DNA of 64,000 nucleotides, from positions 8,695,982 through 8,759,981 of the forward strand of contig JANPWX010000054.1 of the NCBI GenBank assembly GCA_024734555.1, written 5' to 3'. Below, piece after piece: positions 26,101 to 39,160 of this stretch. Positions within the stretch are counted from its first letter, which is position 1. Each line of letters opens with the position of its first letter. The notes under the pieces were generated by a model. The model did no database searches and was not told the DNA's origin. It worked only from the letters and a program-made list of their open reading frames with translations. The position numbers and the translations under genes were made by a program. Source of the DNA: Trochalopteron elliotii. Lineage: Eukaryota > Chordata > Aves > Passeriformes > Leiothrichidae.

Positions 26101-29100
26101 CGGTCCCCCATACTTTCCTGACAATGTATTGCCTTATGCTCCAAGTCACTCATTTAGAGCCACATCTGTTGATACATTGGTGTGCCTTAAATACCAGTTT
26201 GAGTTCCAGCAATTACACTCCTCCATCATTAAAAATAATCTTTCCTAGTTTGCATAGTATCTTTTTAGTGAAATGCTTTCCAGAGCAGAGCCATTTTGGG
26301 ATGGAATGAATGGCATGCTGTTATTTATAATGAGTAAAAGCTAATACAAAGTAACAAATAAAAACAAAGCCATCTGAAACCACAGAATAAGATGATCAAA
26401 CCAAGTGTATATATGACTTCAGAAAGAAGACAATTCAGAAGGAGGTTACAGCAAGCAAACAAATGTGTAACTATATAAAAAACTAGTATGCAGATAAGGA
26501 TACTTCAGCTTTGTCACATTTTATGTCAGAGCCATTGGATACCTACTGACAATGTTCCATGTCACATTTTACAACACTTGAGTGCAGAAAAGTCAAAGGT
26601 CAAACATCAAATCTATTGCAGGGTTGCTTCTCCATCACTCTTTTTACCCTCAAATCTTTTAAACCAAACTCTGAAATCCTAATACATCACGTTCAAAATT
26701 TAGACCAAGTTCAACAAAATTTCAGAAAGATTTAAATCACAAATCAAGGAGAATTTTAAAAGTATCAAAGAGAGAACAGTTAGAAAGCTTTTGGAATGCT
26801 TGCATCCTCACCCTGAAACACAATCAATTCCTGTATGAACTGTACGTCAATACAGATACTCAACTATAAAGCAAATTATTTTATAGCGACATGAATAATT
26901 TTTCCCATGTATATATTGATTTTGGTACACAAACTGTATATTAGTTGCACATGTGCATATACTAATTGTATACAAGAAAAGCAGTTTAGGTAGTCGAGTT
27001 AGTAACAGAGTTGCAGCATGTGGAAACTGCTTATCACACTTGTCAAATTTTGCTGTGAGATGATGATTTGGGCTGGGAGGCCTATTTACTTTCCAGTTTG
27101 CCCTGGGAAGCAGTTATCTGTAAATCAGTAGAGCACTTTTGGCTTCCATAGTTCTTACTGATTTATAGCTAACACCTTTACACAACACGAAAAAAAATCC
27201 AAAACCCAGAGCAAGGCACAGGAGACCATTATTTAGGTTTCTATATCAGCACTTGGAGACAGGACATACCAGTTTTACAGCTACTTCTACAAATTGAATT
27301 ATACCATATTGCACGTTCACCCCTACACGCTATATAAAGTGGGGTCTTATAGAGCAAAAATGACACTTTATAATTGTAAACAGATTGTAATGCTATAACA
27401 ACAACCCACAAAGGAAACTATTAAGATAAAGGAGCCCCTTTTCCTCACACAGCTCATCTACTTTGTGGTTCATGTAGGACAGACTCCAGAAGCTGGGACA
27501 GCATCCTGGTCCTGAGAGAGAAGTTACACATTGAGTGCAGGGATCAGTGCAGTCTGCAGGCATTACTGCTGCTGCTGTGTGGTGTCAGTGGCACTCGGCT
27601 GCAGAAGGCCCCAGCACTGATGCTGCTTTAACTATACCCCAGTATTGTGTGGAGGTTCACAGCTGGGAGAAGAGGGATGACAGTTTTCAAATATCCTTTT
27701 TATTTCAGAAATGTAAAATAATTCATTACTTGGCAAAGTGTTTTTCTTCCCAAAAATTTTCAGCTGTTGGCCACTAAAAGCCATGCATTAGTGCAAACAT
27801 TAAAAAGTGCCAACAAATAAAAGCAAAAACTTCTCTGCCGATGCAAGCTTGCACCAGGTCCAATATTATACACATCAGCTGCAATGTACGTATTTTAGAG
27901 AAGTATTTAAAACCTGGAAGATATCAATATGGAGGAGATATTTCTCACTGAAGCCCTTGTAAATCCTAATCAAATACTTTTTAGATGTCTCTGTTCTACC
28001 ATAAGCCCACAAATTCTCTTAAACCTTTCCCCTTCTCACAATTAAATTCATTTGCAAAAAATGTTGCAATGCAAATTGCACTGTGTAAGCAGCACTAATT
28101 CTTGGTGACATTAAGCAAACTGTATCAAGAAACCAGAGACAAAATCCTGAAAGCTTTAAGTTTTACAACTTATTCAAGACCTGCTACAGACAAGACAGTA
28201 GTCAAGAGGATTTTGGGTTTTATTTGTGATAGGTAGAAATGTATTCTTTTAATTTGGAGGTGTTTCAAGGAGAAAATAAGATTTCTTTTTCCTCAAAGCA
28301 TCTTTCCCACTGTACTGTTTCACAGCAATCTACAACACTCTGGGAAATGTTTAATCTGCTTTTATGCAAGATGGGCAGAAGTGATTGCAGGTAGCAAATT
28401 GGACAAATCCTACACTAGTGTAAAATATACAGCTCTGCTGATTCTATTAAAATTAGATGTACAGAACAACTCATCTTACACCCAGCTGCTCAGCTGAGAG
28501 TCCAGAGAACATTCTCTGCTGAAAGTAGTCTCCACTAAAAAAAACTGACTCCACTAAAAAGCATCAAGATCCCTGTAGTGTTCCTGAGGGCTAATGGAAA
28601 CAAGCAACCAGCACTTACCATGCTTCTCATATTTTTGCAGCTGAATGTCAAGTGTGCCCTTTAAATCAGTAAACTTGTTAATCAACCTGAAGTGAAACAA
28701 ATACTGAAATTATTTACATGAAAGCTGTTCTAGGCACAAATTTGTGAATAGATGGGGGCTGTTCAAAAGAGGAAAAAAAAGCTTTCTGTTTTCTTCACTC
28801 CTGGCCACCTGCTATCAAGATGTGATCAAGGTGCATTGTAGCTGGTTCTCTCCAAGCAAATTACTGTAGGTACTTTAGGGTCTTACTTACAGCTGACATG
28901 TAACTCCAATCAATCACATTTGTTTTCATCATAAATTACTGAAATCCCAAGATGCATTATGGTCCACCATACTTTATACATCCCTGCTCCCCCTTTTTAA
29001 AATGTCTTTAGTTACTGAACATACATGAGGAAGAAAAAAGTTTAATCTATATTGGTTTAAATGCATGGCTTGTCAAAATAAGTTTTCCCTACAGCAGACA

Positions 29101-29559
29101 TTGAACTTTGTAATTATTCCTGAATGTTGTGTGTTTTAGAGGCTGCCCCTGTGATAATATGGAAATTGTTTTCTCTACATTTTGACTACATGCATGCCTC
29201 TCTCTGAATAAACAGGAATATCATGTCCTTTAAAAAGACACATATCTTCCTCCATTTGCCTTCCTTCCCTTGTTTTGTTTTTTTACTCAGATATTTGAGC
29301 CCTCTGTTTTGAGGGAACTGTCATTTGACTTTGAGGAGCAAAGTCTCAAGGATAAGGACAAAAGCACATGGTGAAACACTCATGCACATCCTGAGTCTGA
29401 TAACAGCCTGCAACTGCACTCTAGTAGGAAGCCCGGATGTGTGTTTTAAGTGAAGCAGGGGTCCAGGGAGAAGAGAAATCATCTCACCTCTGAAGTTCTT
29501 GGGCATCACTTTCCTTCCACCCTGAGCACAAACACATGAAAGAGCTCCTTACACAATAG
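23176..29559. other. Unique non-coding sequence, no gene seen
   Basis: No open stretch exceeds 106 codons (23198-23518, plus). A phrase near 23352-23420 (GGGCCCTGATCTCAGG, later CTGACTTCACTGAC) is a possible trace of an old dispersed repeat. The block 26880-27200 is complex, AT-rich unique sequence that could be a conserved non-coding element. A 19-base imperfect tandem duplication beginning CTCCACTAAAAA lies at about 28530-28561. Confidence 0.6.
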
Positions 29560-29655
29560 CCCTGTAACTAAAGCACTCACCAGGGAAGCCAGAGGCCAGG
29601 GTCCAAACCCACACCTTACTCTGAGGAGACTGTTCTGCCCACCAGGCTCTTGAAG
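29560..29655 (+). mobile_element. Possible old tRNA-derived SINE-like remnant
   Basis: The string CTGTAACTAAAGCACTCACC, followed after about 20 bases by CCAGGGTCCAAACCC, resembles the A-box/B-box layout of an old tRNA-derived repeat in reptile and bird genomes ('AGCACTCACCTGGGA...GGGTTCAA'). The similarity is recalled by eye and the copy is strongly diverged. No poly-A tail or target-site duplication is visible. Chance resemblance is possible. Confidence 0.3.
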
Positions 29656-32600
29656 CATCTTAAGTGGGGTCATATCTCCTCCTGAAGGTGTAGTAGCATG
29701 CAGTCAGACACACATGAGGTGGCAAGAGAACAAAGCATTTGAACAAAATGAAGTTATAGGCTTCCCTCCATGACACACACCTGAGTGGAACAGGAGAGAG
29801 TAAAACATGACTGTAAATTCAAACAGTTGACTAAAATAACAAAGACTTGACTCCTGCAAGTAAAAGATCTAAATCCTGATGCAGACTTTATTACAGAGCA
29901 TGTACCAAACCTGCTTAAATACAGGACAAACATAACTGTCCAGATTCAAAAAAGTAAAAAACTGCTAAGTTATCCACCCTTAAAAAAACCCTAAACCAAG
30001 ATGTTTCTGTGATTGAAGGTGTATTATGAGTTCACAATTCAACCTGAAAAACAAACAGATGATACTGGGCTGCAAATCACTGAATACGTTGCAAAAGACA
30101 CTCTCAGAACCACCAAATACACCAAGAAAAGTATTAGCTTATGTATAATCCCCACTAGAAGCAATCACTCCTGTGTTACAGGGCTGCACTGCAGCTTTTG
30201 TGGTATCTACGTTAGTCAAACAGGCAAAAGGTCACCAATAAGAATGATCCTAGTACGATATTCAGATTTAATATTGCAAAATTAACATCCTTAAAGGCTA
30301 AGCAAGATAAGCTGATTACAGTAAATGACATTCCCTCTTCCACATCTGTAGAAAGAATGAAAAGGAGTCACATCAGAAAAAAAGGAAGAAGTGATTTATA
30401 GAAGTGAATGTTGGCTGGCTGGCAAGAAGATCAGAAATACATGTGAACTATTTTCTGCAGTGGCACAGTCTTCTTTCAATTTAAAGCTCCCTTTTGTGTC
30501 AAGCTAGGAAGAAAGGGTCCACAAGGTATCAATACATCAGCATTTCGTTCTCTTCATAACCTTTCAGAGGTGAGCCCATCTACCCAACTAGGCAATTTCC
30601 CCTCTCCCCTTGCATTTCCCAAGAGGCAGCTGTTGGGATAATCACCTCCTTCAAGATCCTGGAGACTCAGAAAACACAAATAATGCACTAGGCCAGCAGT
30701 TCAGCACTCTCCTTCAATTACCAATATACGTAAGTCAGGAGAAGCAGGTAATAAAATATCCACTTTAAGGTAGACTTTAAGAGGCAGAAAAAACAAACCC
30801 ACACATACACCCTCCTCTCCTCACCACATAAAAGTAAAAATTTTCCCCCCCTCCTCCTTCAAAACATCATCTAGCAAGGAAAACTTTTTAAAAGGAACAA
30901 AACATATATTCCTCCTTAGACTCTCCTGTATCAGAAGGGAAATTTATCATTCTGTGTGTCTCAGCAATATTTTCTGCTTCAGCCTATATGCTTTCAAATT
31001 CCTGTCCGAACATAAAAGCAAAGCATCGATGAAAAGAAAATTGATGTACCAACAAGCAAGAGCTCTTGCAGTGACTACAACCAAACAGCAATTGGCATGA
31101 AGGGAGCCAACATTTAATACCATTTTAAAATATAATTAAAAATGAGAGCTGCTCAGAAAGAACTCTTTACTATAAAATATGGCAGATACACACTACAAAT
31201 ACTGCACCAATTTTTTCCCCATGCAGTGCAAACCTAAAAATCTTCAGATGAAAATGTATGGCGGGTTTGCAGAAGCCCTTTGCAATAACACTTTAGGGGC
31301 CTTTCAGCACATAATAGACTTTGGTACCCTGTTCTCCCTGTCATCAAGGGTGGCACCAGGAAGATTTAGAGACGGAGTTTGCCTCCTCCCTATCTCACAG
31401 AGCAGGTGCTAGAAAGGGTTGGGGTGCTTCCACTCTGTGTCTGGTCACAGTCTGATTTAGGGGAATTTGATAGGATGACAAATAAAAGCAGATTTTTTTA
31501 TTAAATGTCTTGTCTCCTGTTGTAGAGCTTGAGTAATACTGCAGTTTAAAAGGAACTGTGGAGTGCAGGGGAAAACCAGAGTAGTCTAGCAGCAGAGCAT
31601 GATAACTGCAGAGATATGAGCTGTTTCACTAAAGGAAAAGGAAACTTTATTGTCAGGAATTTACCAGTGCAAAGCAGGGAGATGTTCAGTTGTCTAAGCT
31701 TTGGTTCAGTTCTTTATTTACACAAGAGCCAGCTGCAGCTGGAACTGGATCCAATTTTCTCTCCAAAGCCTAGGATCTAAGTATAATCTCAATGCATTCA
31801 AGTATCTGACTGCATAACTAGTGAAAACACAGGCATCACAGCCAGCTGGGGAGAGCTTAGGTACACAATATCATACTTGGAGAGGAGACTCAGTGAGATG
31901 TGCCCATGGCTCTGATGGCTGTGGCTTAACGCTGAGCTGACAACCTCCTCAGGCACACCGAGACATCTTTTCTTTTTTCCAGACAAACATATTAATGTCA
32001 AGGTGTAGAAGCTAGGAACTGCTTTTACAGTATAGAAAAGTCCTTTCAGCTTTGGGAAAGAAAAAAGTCCTTTCACCTGGCTCCCCCAGTCATCACAGGC
32101 AGCGCCCAAAAGGTTTTGAATTGTTTCAGTCTTTTACTGCAGAAAATCTGGAGTTGTGGCTTTACACTCTCAAAACCATTTGCTGCAAATGGCCCCAAAG
32201 AGACAAAACTTTTCCCATTCATCTCCAATCCTTCAAATACAAATAACATGGCCTATAGTAGAAGTTCAAGGAAAGACTTGCCACCAGTAATTGTGATGTA
32301 GAGTGAAGCACAAAGCAGGACACTTGTATCATAGAATTGCTGAAGAGCAACTGTAAGGTGGAGTTATAGCACCTAAGAGAAAACTAACTTCCTGTGAATG
32401 AGTAAATTATAGCACTACATATTAAAACCCTAGATGTCTTTTGGCTAGTGATTGTTCTGAAAGACATCATAACATTTTTAAGATAAAATTATTTTGTCTG
32501 ATATGCAATCACATCCTCCCTGCCTGATTTCACTGAAAACCTACAGGAAAAGTTTTTTTAAAAATCCTTCTTCATTCAGGTTAGGTGACTCTGTTCCCGA

Positions 32601-35428
32601 GGACCTGACAGCTTTACTGGTCTTTTAATTTAGAAATGTGTCACAAAATCTTTTTCCTGGAAGCTCAGAAAGAAGTCCATACACAGTCTGCAGGAGCAGA
32701 GATGGCAAACTCCTACTTGTTTTACTCCCAACTTACTTTATTCTATTTAAGAGCCGTACTAATGCAGCCATCCTTGCCCAACAGTGCTATCTACCAAACT
32801 CTTGACACTTCTAAAACTCAGCACTTCCTTCCTCACAAAGCACATACAGAAGTACCTAGTTTATTCTTTCTGCTTACTAGCTGGCATTTTGGGTCACCAG
32901 ATGAAAGTGGGTCCATGGAATATTCTAAAACTAAATACAGCTCTCTTTAGGAAACCAGCAACTCTTGACTCAATATTTTATGTTCTAGAGAATGTCAAAA
33001 TCCAGGCAAGTAAATAAGAAGATGCCCACTATTGTGACAGTTTGATGCACACATCAGTTGAAAGCATATGAGAGAAATATCCATGAGAAACAAGTAGGTA
33101 TAGAAAAATCACTTCAGTAATCTCAGCTAAAGATTAAAACTCACCATTTCAAAACACAAGGCCTAAAAAATTGTTTAGCCACAAGAGGGAGACAAATACA
33201 CAAATGGACAGTATTTCACATCACATACAGCTTTCAGTCACAATGTTATGGAAAACATAGATGTGGTCAAGAAGCACTCTTTTAAATTTCACCTTATCAA
33301 TTAATTTCCTGTCCCTAAACTTAAAGGATCCCTGGATCTAGTGGAATTCAAATCCAGGTCAGGATAGCTTCGTTGATGCTTGAAATAACAACATGACATT
33401 TCTTTGCATACAACAACTCCAGAGTATCAAGCCTGTAGAGAAAATTGAATTTTCATTTTAAGCATATTTTCTAGGAGAAAGACAGACCTTGTTGCAGTGA
33501 TGAAACACTTCAGCCATAAAAATCAAACTTTTCTGAAACATCAGGGTTAAACAGAGTTCACAGCATTCTCAAGATACACTTTTATGACATCTATAAGCCT
33601 ATCATATGTTATAAATTAATGGCAGATACAGCACATTCTAATTATATCACCCATGTCTATATCATTTAAGTAATAGCTCTAAAGGGTGGATTAAAATGAC
33701 GAAAACCTGAGGAACGGCTGCAGACAATCGTGCAAGGTGCTACAACACAGATTTACAACCTCCTGTCCAACATCACCCTCTGCTGGGGATCAGTGAGGAG
33801 CATTTGCATGGCAGCACCTGACCAGAGTCCCACAATGCACCAGGGGCAGAACAGGACTGGTGGTGCCTTTTTTGACTGAAGCACATCATCTGATGCACTG
33901 TTTAGAGCACTTAGGCTAGAAGACTTCACTACAGCTCAGCATAAACCAATCAACTGTCGTCACAGAACAGAACAGCAGAGGTACAGTCAATGTGTCATAA
34001 ATAAAATAATTCAGACACCTGGTTTTACGAGGCTCTGTTTCCCCCTCACCTGCTATGGCTGACTTTGAAAGCTCAGAGAGCCCTACACAGACAGGATTAG
34101 GCCCAAACCACATTTTATATGTTATTTTAAAGAGAAGAGCTGCTTGGAAAAGAGCCATTTCACAAACCAATGAAAACAGTAGATGACTTAATCCTCATTT
34201 CACGTAATTCATATAAATTGGTATTTGCAATATCAGGCTACCCAGGCACCACAGCTTGAAACTATACACCTGGCATTTGGTCTGTAACACCACTGCAGCA
34301 ATATTGCAAACCCTGTAAGAAAATCCAATAAGGCAAAAGGAGAGGAATTAAAATCTTACCCATGTTTCACAGGTGGACCAATACTCTAACATTACAGAAC
34401 AGTCCCTGGATTAATTCACTTCACATTAAGAGGAACATGCACTCAGGCCATAGAGTGCAGGAAGGTAAGGAAGAGGCTGGCTGCAAATCCCATGTTGGTG
34501 GGCTGGGTTTGACACCAGCCAAAGGCAGCTGGAGAGGGGGTGGTGGCTCCACCCACCCAGCACCTCACCTGACTGAAGCTGTCCCTAAAGCAAGCTGGAG
34601 TCCCCCAGGCAATGCCCTGTCTTGAGCTAGCTGCAGCGACCTCCTAGGAGACCATTTAGCAGGCTAGAGTAGCTAGAAGGCAGTACAACTCACAGCTAAT
34701 TCTTCCTGTGTCTCTGTGTGGGCTTTAACCACTGGAGAAATCACCTTTAAACCAGGCATGGTTCCACTACCTCTCCAGCCCCATTTCCCTGGAGGCAGGC
34801 CTCATCTTCATTTGTTCATTTTGCATTCTGAAACAGGACCAAAAATGCCAGAAGCAGCTGTATTTAGCCCTTTTCAGAAAGAGCCATCCCATTATAATAC
34901 AATTCTGTCCTTAGCAAATCCACAGAGGCTGCAATTTTCCCTGACTCCAGTGCACGCTGGAGACTGCACACAAAGATGCCTTACAGATTGCCAACCTCTC
35001 CAGAAATGTTAGCTGCTCTGGATTTAAGGTGCACTGCACTGCAGAAACCAACTTCAGCAATTTTTATCTCTTTTACATGTGCAAGAGGTAAAGAAACTGA
35101 AGTTCTTTTTTGTTTTCTATATAGAAACAGTAAGTTAAAATTATATTTATTTCATTAAAAGATGAATTAACTATATGGGATAGAAACAAGCAGAAAACAA
35201 GAAAAGAGGAATGACACTAGAAGGAAGCACATATTGCTTTCTAGACAGGTCTAGATTTCAGATTTTTCTTTTAAGTTCAGGCAATTAGTGCTATTTTGAG
35301 GACTTCTTTTTAATCCATTATGAATGGAAGACCTGCAGGTCAAACGTATTATGAACTTGCTTTCAAATAAGACTCCATTTGCTGATTCAGATTAAATGAG
35401 CATAAGTAAATCTTAAATTGAAATCAAT
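29656..35428. other. Unique non-coding sequence, no gene seen
   Basis: The longest open stretches are 103-104 codons (31798-32109, minus; 32636-32950, plus), with no recognisable domain. A pyrimidine-rich patch lies at about 30841-30860. The patch 34450-34640 is more GC-rich than its surroundings and open for 87 codons on the plus strand; it contains no motif I recognise. Confidence 0.6.
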
Positions 35429-35458
35429 GTGACTATCTCAGTCACATGAGATAGTGAC
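35429..35458. repeat. Short imperfect hairpin
   Basis: The arm GTGACTATCTCA (35429-35440) and the arm TGAGATAGTGAC (35447-35458) are reverse complements apart from one mismatch. They are separated by a six-base loop, GTCACA. This makes a 12-bp stem. It is too short for a microRNA precursor by itself and no extended flanking pairing was noticed. Confidence 0.7.
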
Positions 35459-38400
35459 TATGAGTTAAAAAAGTCTATAAAAATCAAAGCAAACATGTAA
35501 TCGTATGTTTTAATTGACCCAAAGTGTGAGAGAGTCAACACGCTCTTGAAAGCTCTTGTAGGCAGCCAGATAGACAATATACAAACAATTCATTCCCCAA
35601 AGAAAGATATACAAGAACAGTTTTAAACTAATACTGACTCTTCTTTTTTCTTAATAAGTCTGTTTAATGTTGAAGAAAAGTGATTATCGCAGGGTCTAAG
35701 AAACATTGTGTAGTAACTGATTGAAAACAAAATAACTCACCCTTATATGACCCCAAATTGTGCCATGAACCTCACTGGTGCTAGAGCGGTGCCTCTTGAG
35801 CTCAAGGCTGGCAAAATAGGACCACAGAATTTTCCTGACAAGAGAAAAGTTATCTTCAGTCTACAAATTTTCTTTTTGGGCTGCAGAGAAGTCAATAACT
35901 TCCATGGTGTAAATTGTGGAGTAAACCACTTCATCAAAGTCTTGCAAGTGAACCCAATTTGCCTGTGTTTGAATTCCCGGTGAACAGCATAACCCACCTC
36001 TGCCTGGAGGAAACTAAGCCAACAGCAGCACCAATCTCAATTTTATTCAAAACCACAAGTCATGCCTTTAGGATATAAATTTATCCCCTCCCTTTCCCAT
36101 CAACACACACGTTTTGCCACTCGCCTTGGGAAGCATGTTATTAAAAAAAATTCATTTCCCCCTCGGATACATTTTTATATTGTATACTAAATTATGCATT
36201 TAAAATCAAATAAAAAGAATTTACTGCCTTAAGTCTACTGCACACATCAGAAAGCGCTCTGTTTCTAAATTTTTGGAAGAATTTTCCACCTTCCCACCCA
36301 AGCCAAGCAAACATCCAGTGTTGTTACAGCTGAAGCAGTGGGGGGGAAGAAAGACAAAAATATTTTTCACATTAGAAATCTGTACTTCAAGTAGTAGGGA
36401 AGAAAAGTGCACACCTCAGAAAAGCTACTGCTCAATGCCTCCAAGAGGGAAAGGGAACTTTTAATTTTGAGGGCATATCTGAAAAGTTCATAGTTCAGGT
36501 CAGTCACAGATAATCATCATCTGATCCTCTCCTAAACAATGTGAAACTTAGACACTGATTAATTAGCAATCTAGCACTGAATTTGATCTTGCAGCATTTC
36601 ACATTTTTCAGTCGCAGCTCTCCTTGCTGGGAAGAAAAAGTAGTGAAACAACACATTGAGACAATTCAATCATGGCAAATATTATTCTATGGTTTTGTTC
36701 TGAGAAGGGCAGAGGATGGTGGTAAGAGGTGACTTTTTCCCTGGTATTAACACAGATGGAAACCTACGCACACCAGGAAACATTCACAAAACCTGAAAAC
36801 GTAAAATATAAAAACCCCAGTTCTTATTTAGAGGCTTAAATAAAAGTGCCCTGATTTCCTGAGATGACTTCATAACACATCTCCTGCACCTGGAGTTGCA
36901 ACTGCTCAAATCTTCCAAAAATCAGGAGACGTCAATGTTTAAGTATAATTTTATGACATTAACTGTAGGTAGTCACGTTTGAACAAGTTTCACTTGGGTT
37001 CCTATAAGGAGCAACTGAAGCCTGTCTCAGGCTTTGTCTAACACAATGTTCATTCTTCCACTTACACAGAAGAAATTTACAAATGAAGACAAATAAAGCA
37101 GGCAAAGATAAGCTTATTTTAACTATATACTAGATTTTTTCTCCCTCCAATAAGTTACAGTTAAATATGTTAAGAAATCTCAGCTGGACAGGAATGGTGA
37201 CCCAGTGTGCAAACTGGGTGCTGACATTCTCCTGTAGAAATCCACCAGTTCAAGACGTGCTTCCCTGCTATTCATGATGCCCCAAGTTCATCAGTGAGTG
37301 GTAGCTACAACTGAAGAGAAGTTGTGTGAAAACAGAAAGGAAATGGGAGACATAGGCACAGGAATATTCTTGGCTAGAGAAATGGAGAGATGAAGTCAAA
37401 ACAGAGCAGACAATACACTGAAGAAAGGACAGAGGTTTCAGACACATGTAGATAATGCTGCCTGCCAGAATAGGTGAGGAGAGAGTAACAAAATCATTTA
37501 AAGAGTCAGCATAACACAGACCCAAAGATGGTCTAGGAGCAGTGAGATGAACAGGTCAAGAGGTAGATAAACAAATCTGCCAGGCAAGAAAAGAGAGTCT
37601 GGCACTAGTTATATATGGTGCAACAAAAAAAGAGAGATTTCCAACCAAGAATGCCAAGGACAAAGCACACCTCAGCAACCAATTGTGGTTGAGGCTTTTT
37701 TTAAATATATACTTTTAACAAGCATGGTAGTATTATAAAAAAAAGAGTACTTGATGCAGTAGCATCATATTTTTCCCCTATATGTAGAGATAGTGCCTCT
37801 CTTCCTTTCTGGAAACTGCAAGCAGAGAGATCCAGGTGGCTGGGAAGATGACATTTGAAACAGCAGGAACCCAAGTGGCAGCTACAGCGTATTTATTGGA
37901 AAAGCTTGGTCGTACCCAAAGCCTTCACATAACTTCACTACTTCCTCACTCCTATGGTTCAACCAGATAAACCATATGTTGGATACTGTCACTGAAATGG
38001 GTTTAACATTCCTAGTCTTCCCCAGCTTTCAACTCCAGGCCTCTGGGTTGCACGTAAAGGATACCATCATAATTTAACTCAGCTCATGGACACTGAAACA
38101 GGTCAAAGATTTGTCAACTCCTTTTAAATGTCTTTTAAAATATTTCCAGAACCACTAAATAAGCCCCCAGAGAAGCATGAACAAATAGTCAGAGTCTGCT
38201 AAAGAGAAGAGGAAGGATTGCTTTCTCCCAAAAGGACATCTGTTGAACACTCCAGGTTTTTTTCCTTTCTTAAGGTAATTGTTGACACAGTCCCACAGTC
38301 CCACTTACACTTTTCAACTGGAAAACTAGAATTTGGATACCATCATAATTCATTGTTGGACCTTTCTACCCCTGAATTAAATGAGCAATTAACATGGCTC

Positions 38401-38605
38401 CTGGGTCTGTGGTTGGACTCCTTGGCACTGTGCATTTGGTTGAACTGGAATTCTCCATAGTCCATAGCAAGAAAAACAATTCCCTTACAGGCTCAGTGTA
38501 GCATAACTACCACATACAAGGAAGGGAGTGGGTTTATACCATCCGTGGTGGTGAGAAGGAAGTCACAAATTCAACAGACTGCACAGGACGCTTCTAAGAA
38601 AAGAA
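35459..38605. other. Unique non-coding sequence, no gene seen
   Basis: Open stretches reach only 85 codons. No repeat family, RNA gene or tandem array is recognised. A/T-rich runs occur near 36140-36220 and 37700-37750. Confidence 0.65.
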
Positions 38606-39160
38606 TTAGTTTTGCCATGGCCACATTGCAGTTTTGCTAGAGCCATACTGCTGCTCTAGAATCTGTGTTCTGGATAAAGTGAGGGGGTATGACAGGGGAT
38701 CTCCAACAGTGGAGACATAGCATGACAGGTGGCAGAAATCCCAGAACAAACAAAGCTGCTCAGGAAGAGCATGTCTTTTCCTGTGCCCCACTTGTGCTGA
38801 AAACAACAAATTAGCATTTCTGCCTCCAACAAGCTGCTGCCTTCTGTGAAGACACAAGGTGTTGTTCTGCACTGAAAAAAACCAACCTGTGTGTGTTCCC
38901 CTCCTAGTGAATCTAATGATAGTAACAGCTGCCATATCAATGAAAGAGGAGACGCAAGTTTTCTGCTCTGGCAGAAAAAGTTTGCACAACTTCTTCTCTG
39001 CACCTGGTGAAAGAGTAGGTGAAATTGCTCTACCTTCCCCAGCACTCAGCCGCACTATCAGATCACAGAAAAAAAAATAGAGAACAGAAATAATGGCAGA
39101 GTTGGATTCAGATCTCTGATGAGTTGATCTGAGAAAAAAAAATCCTTTCAAGCAGGCCAT
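38606..39160 (-). other. Stop-poor segment, longest ORF in the window (184 codons)
   Basis: This is the longest open frame here, starting at an ATG at 39160 and ending at 38606 on the minus strand. A second minus-strand frame (38656-39045, 129 codons) and a short plus-strand frame (38859-39080) overlap it. That points to a local scarcity of stop triplets rather than selection on one frame. The predicted protein has no domain, signal peptide or repeat I recognise. An intronless 184-codon ORF within 64 kb of six-frame random sequence is somewhat long but not remarkable. I treat it as probably non-coding. Confidence 0.15.

Noticed and set aside
32329..32350. TCATAGAATTGCTGAAG as a minus-strand CR1 end
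   Set aside because: Only the first few bases resemble the complement of the CR1 terminal octamer, and the following sequence does not match a CR1 3' end.
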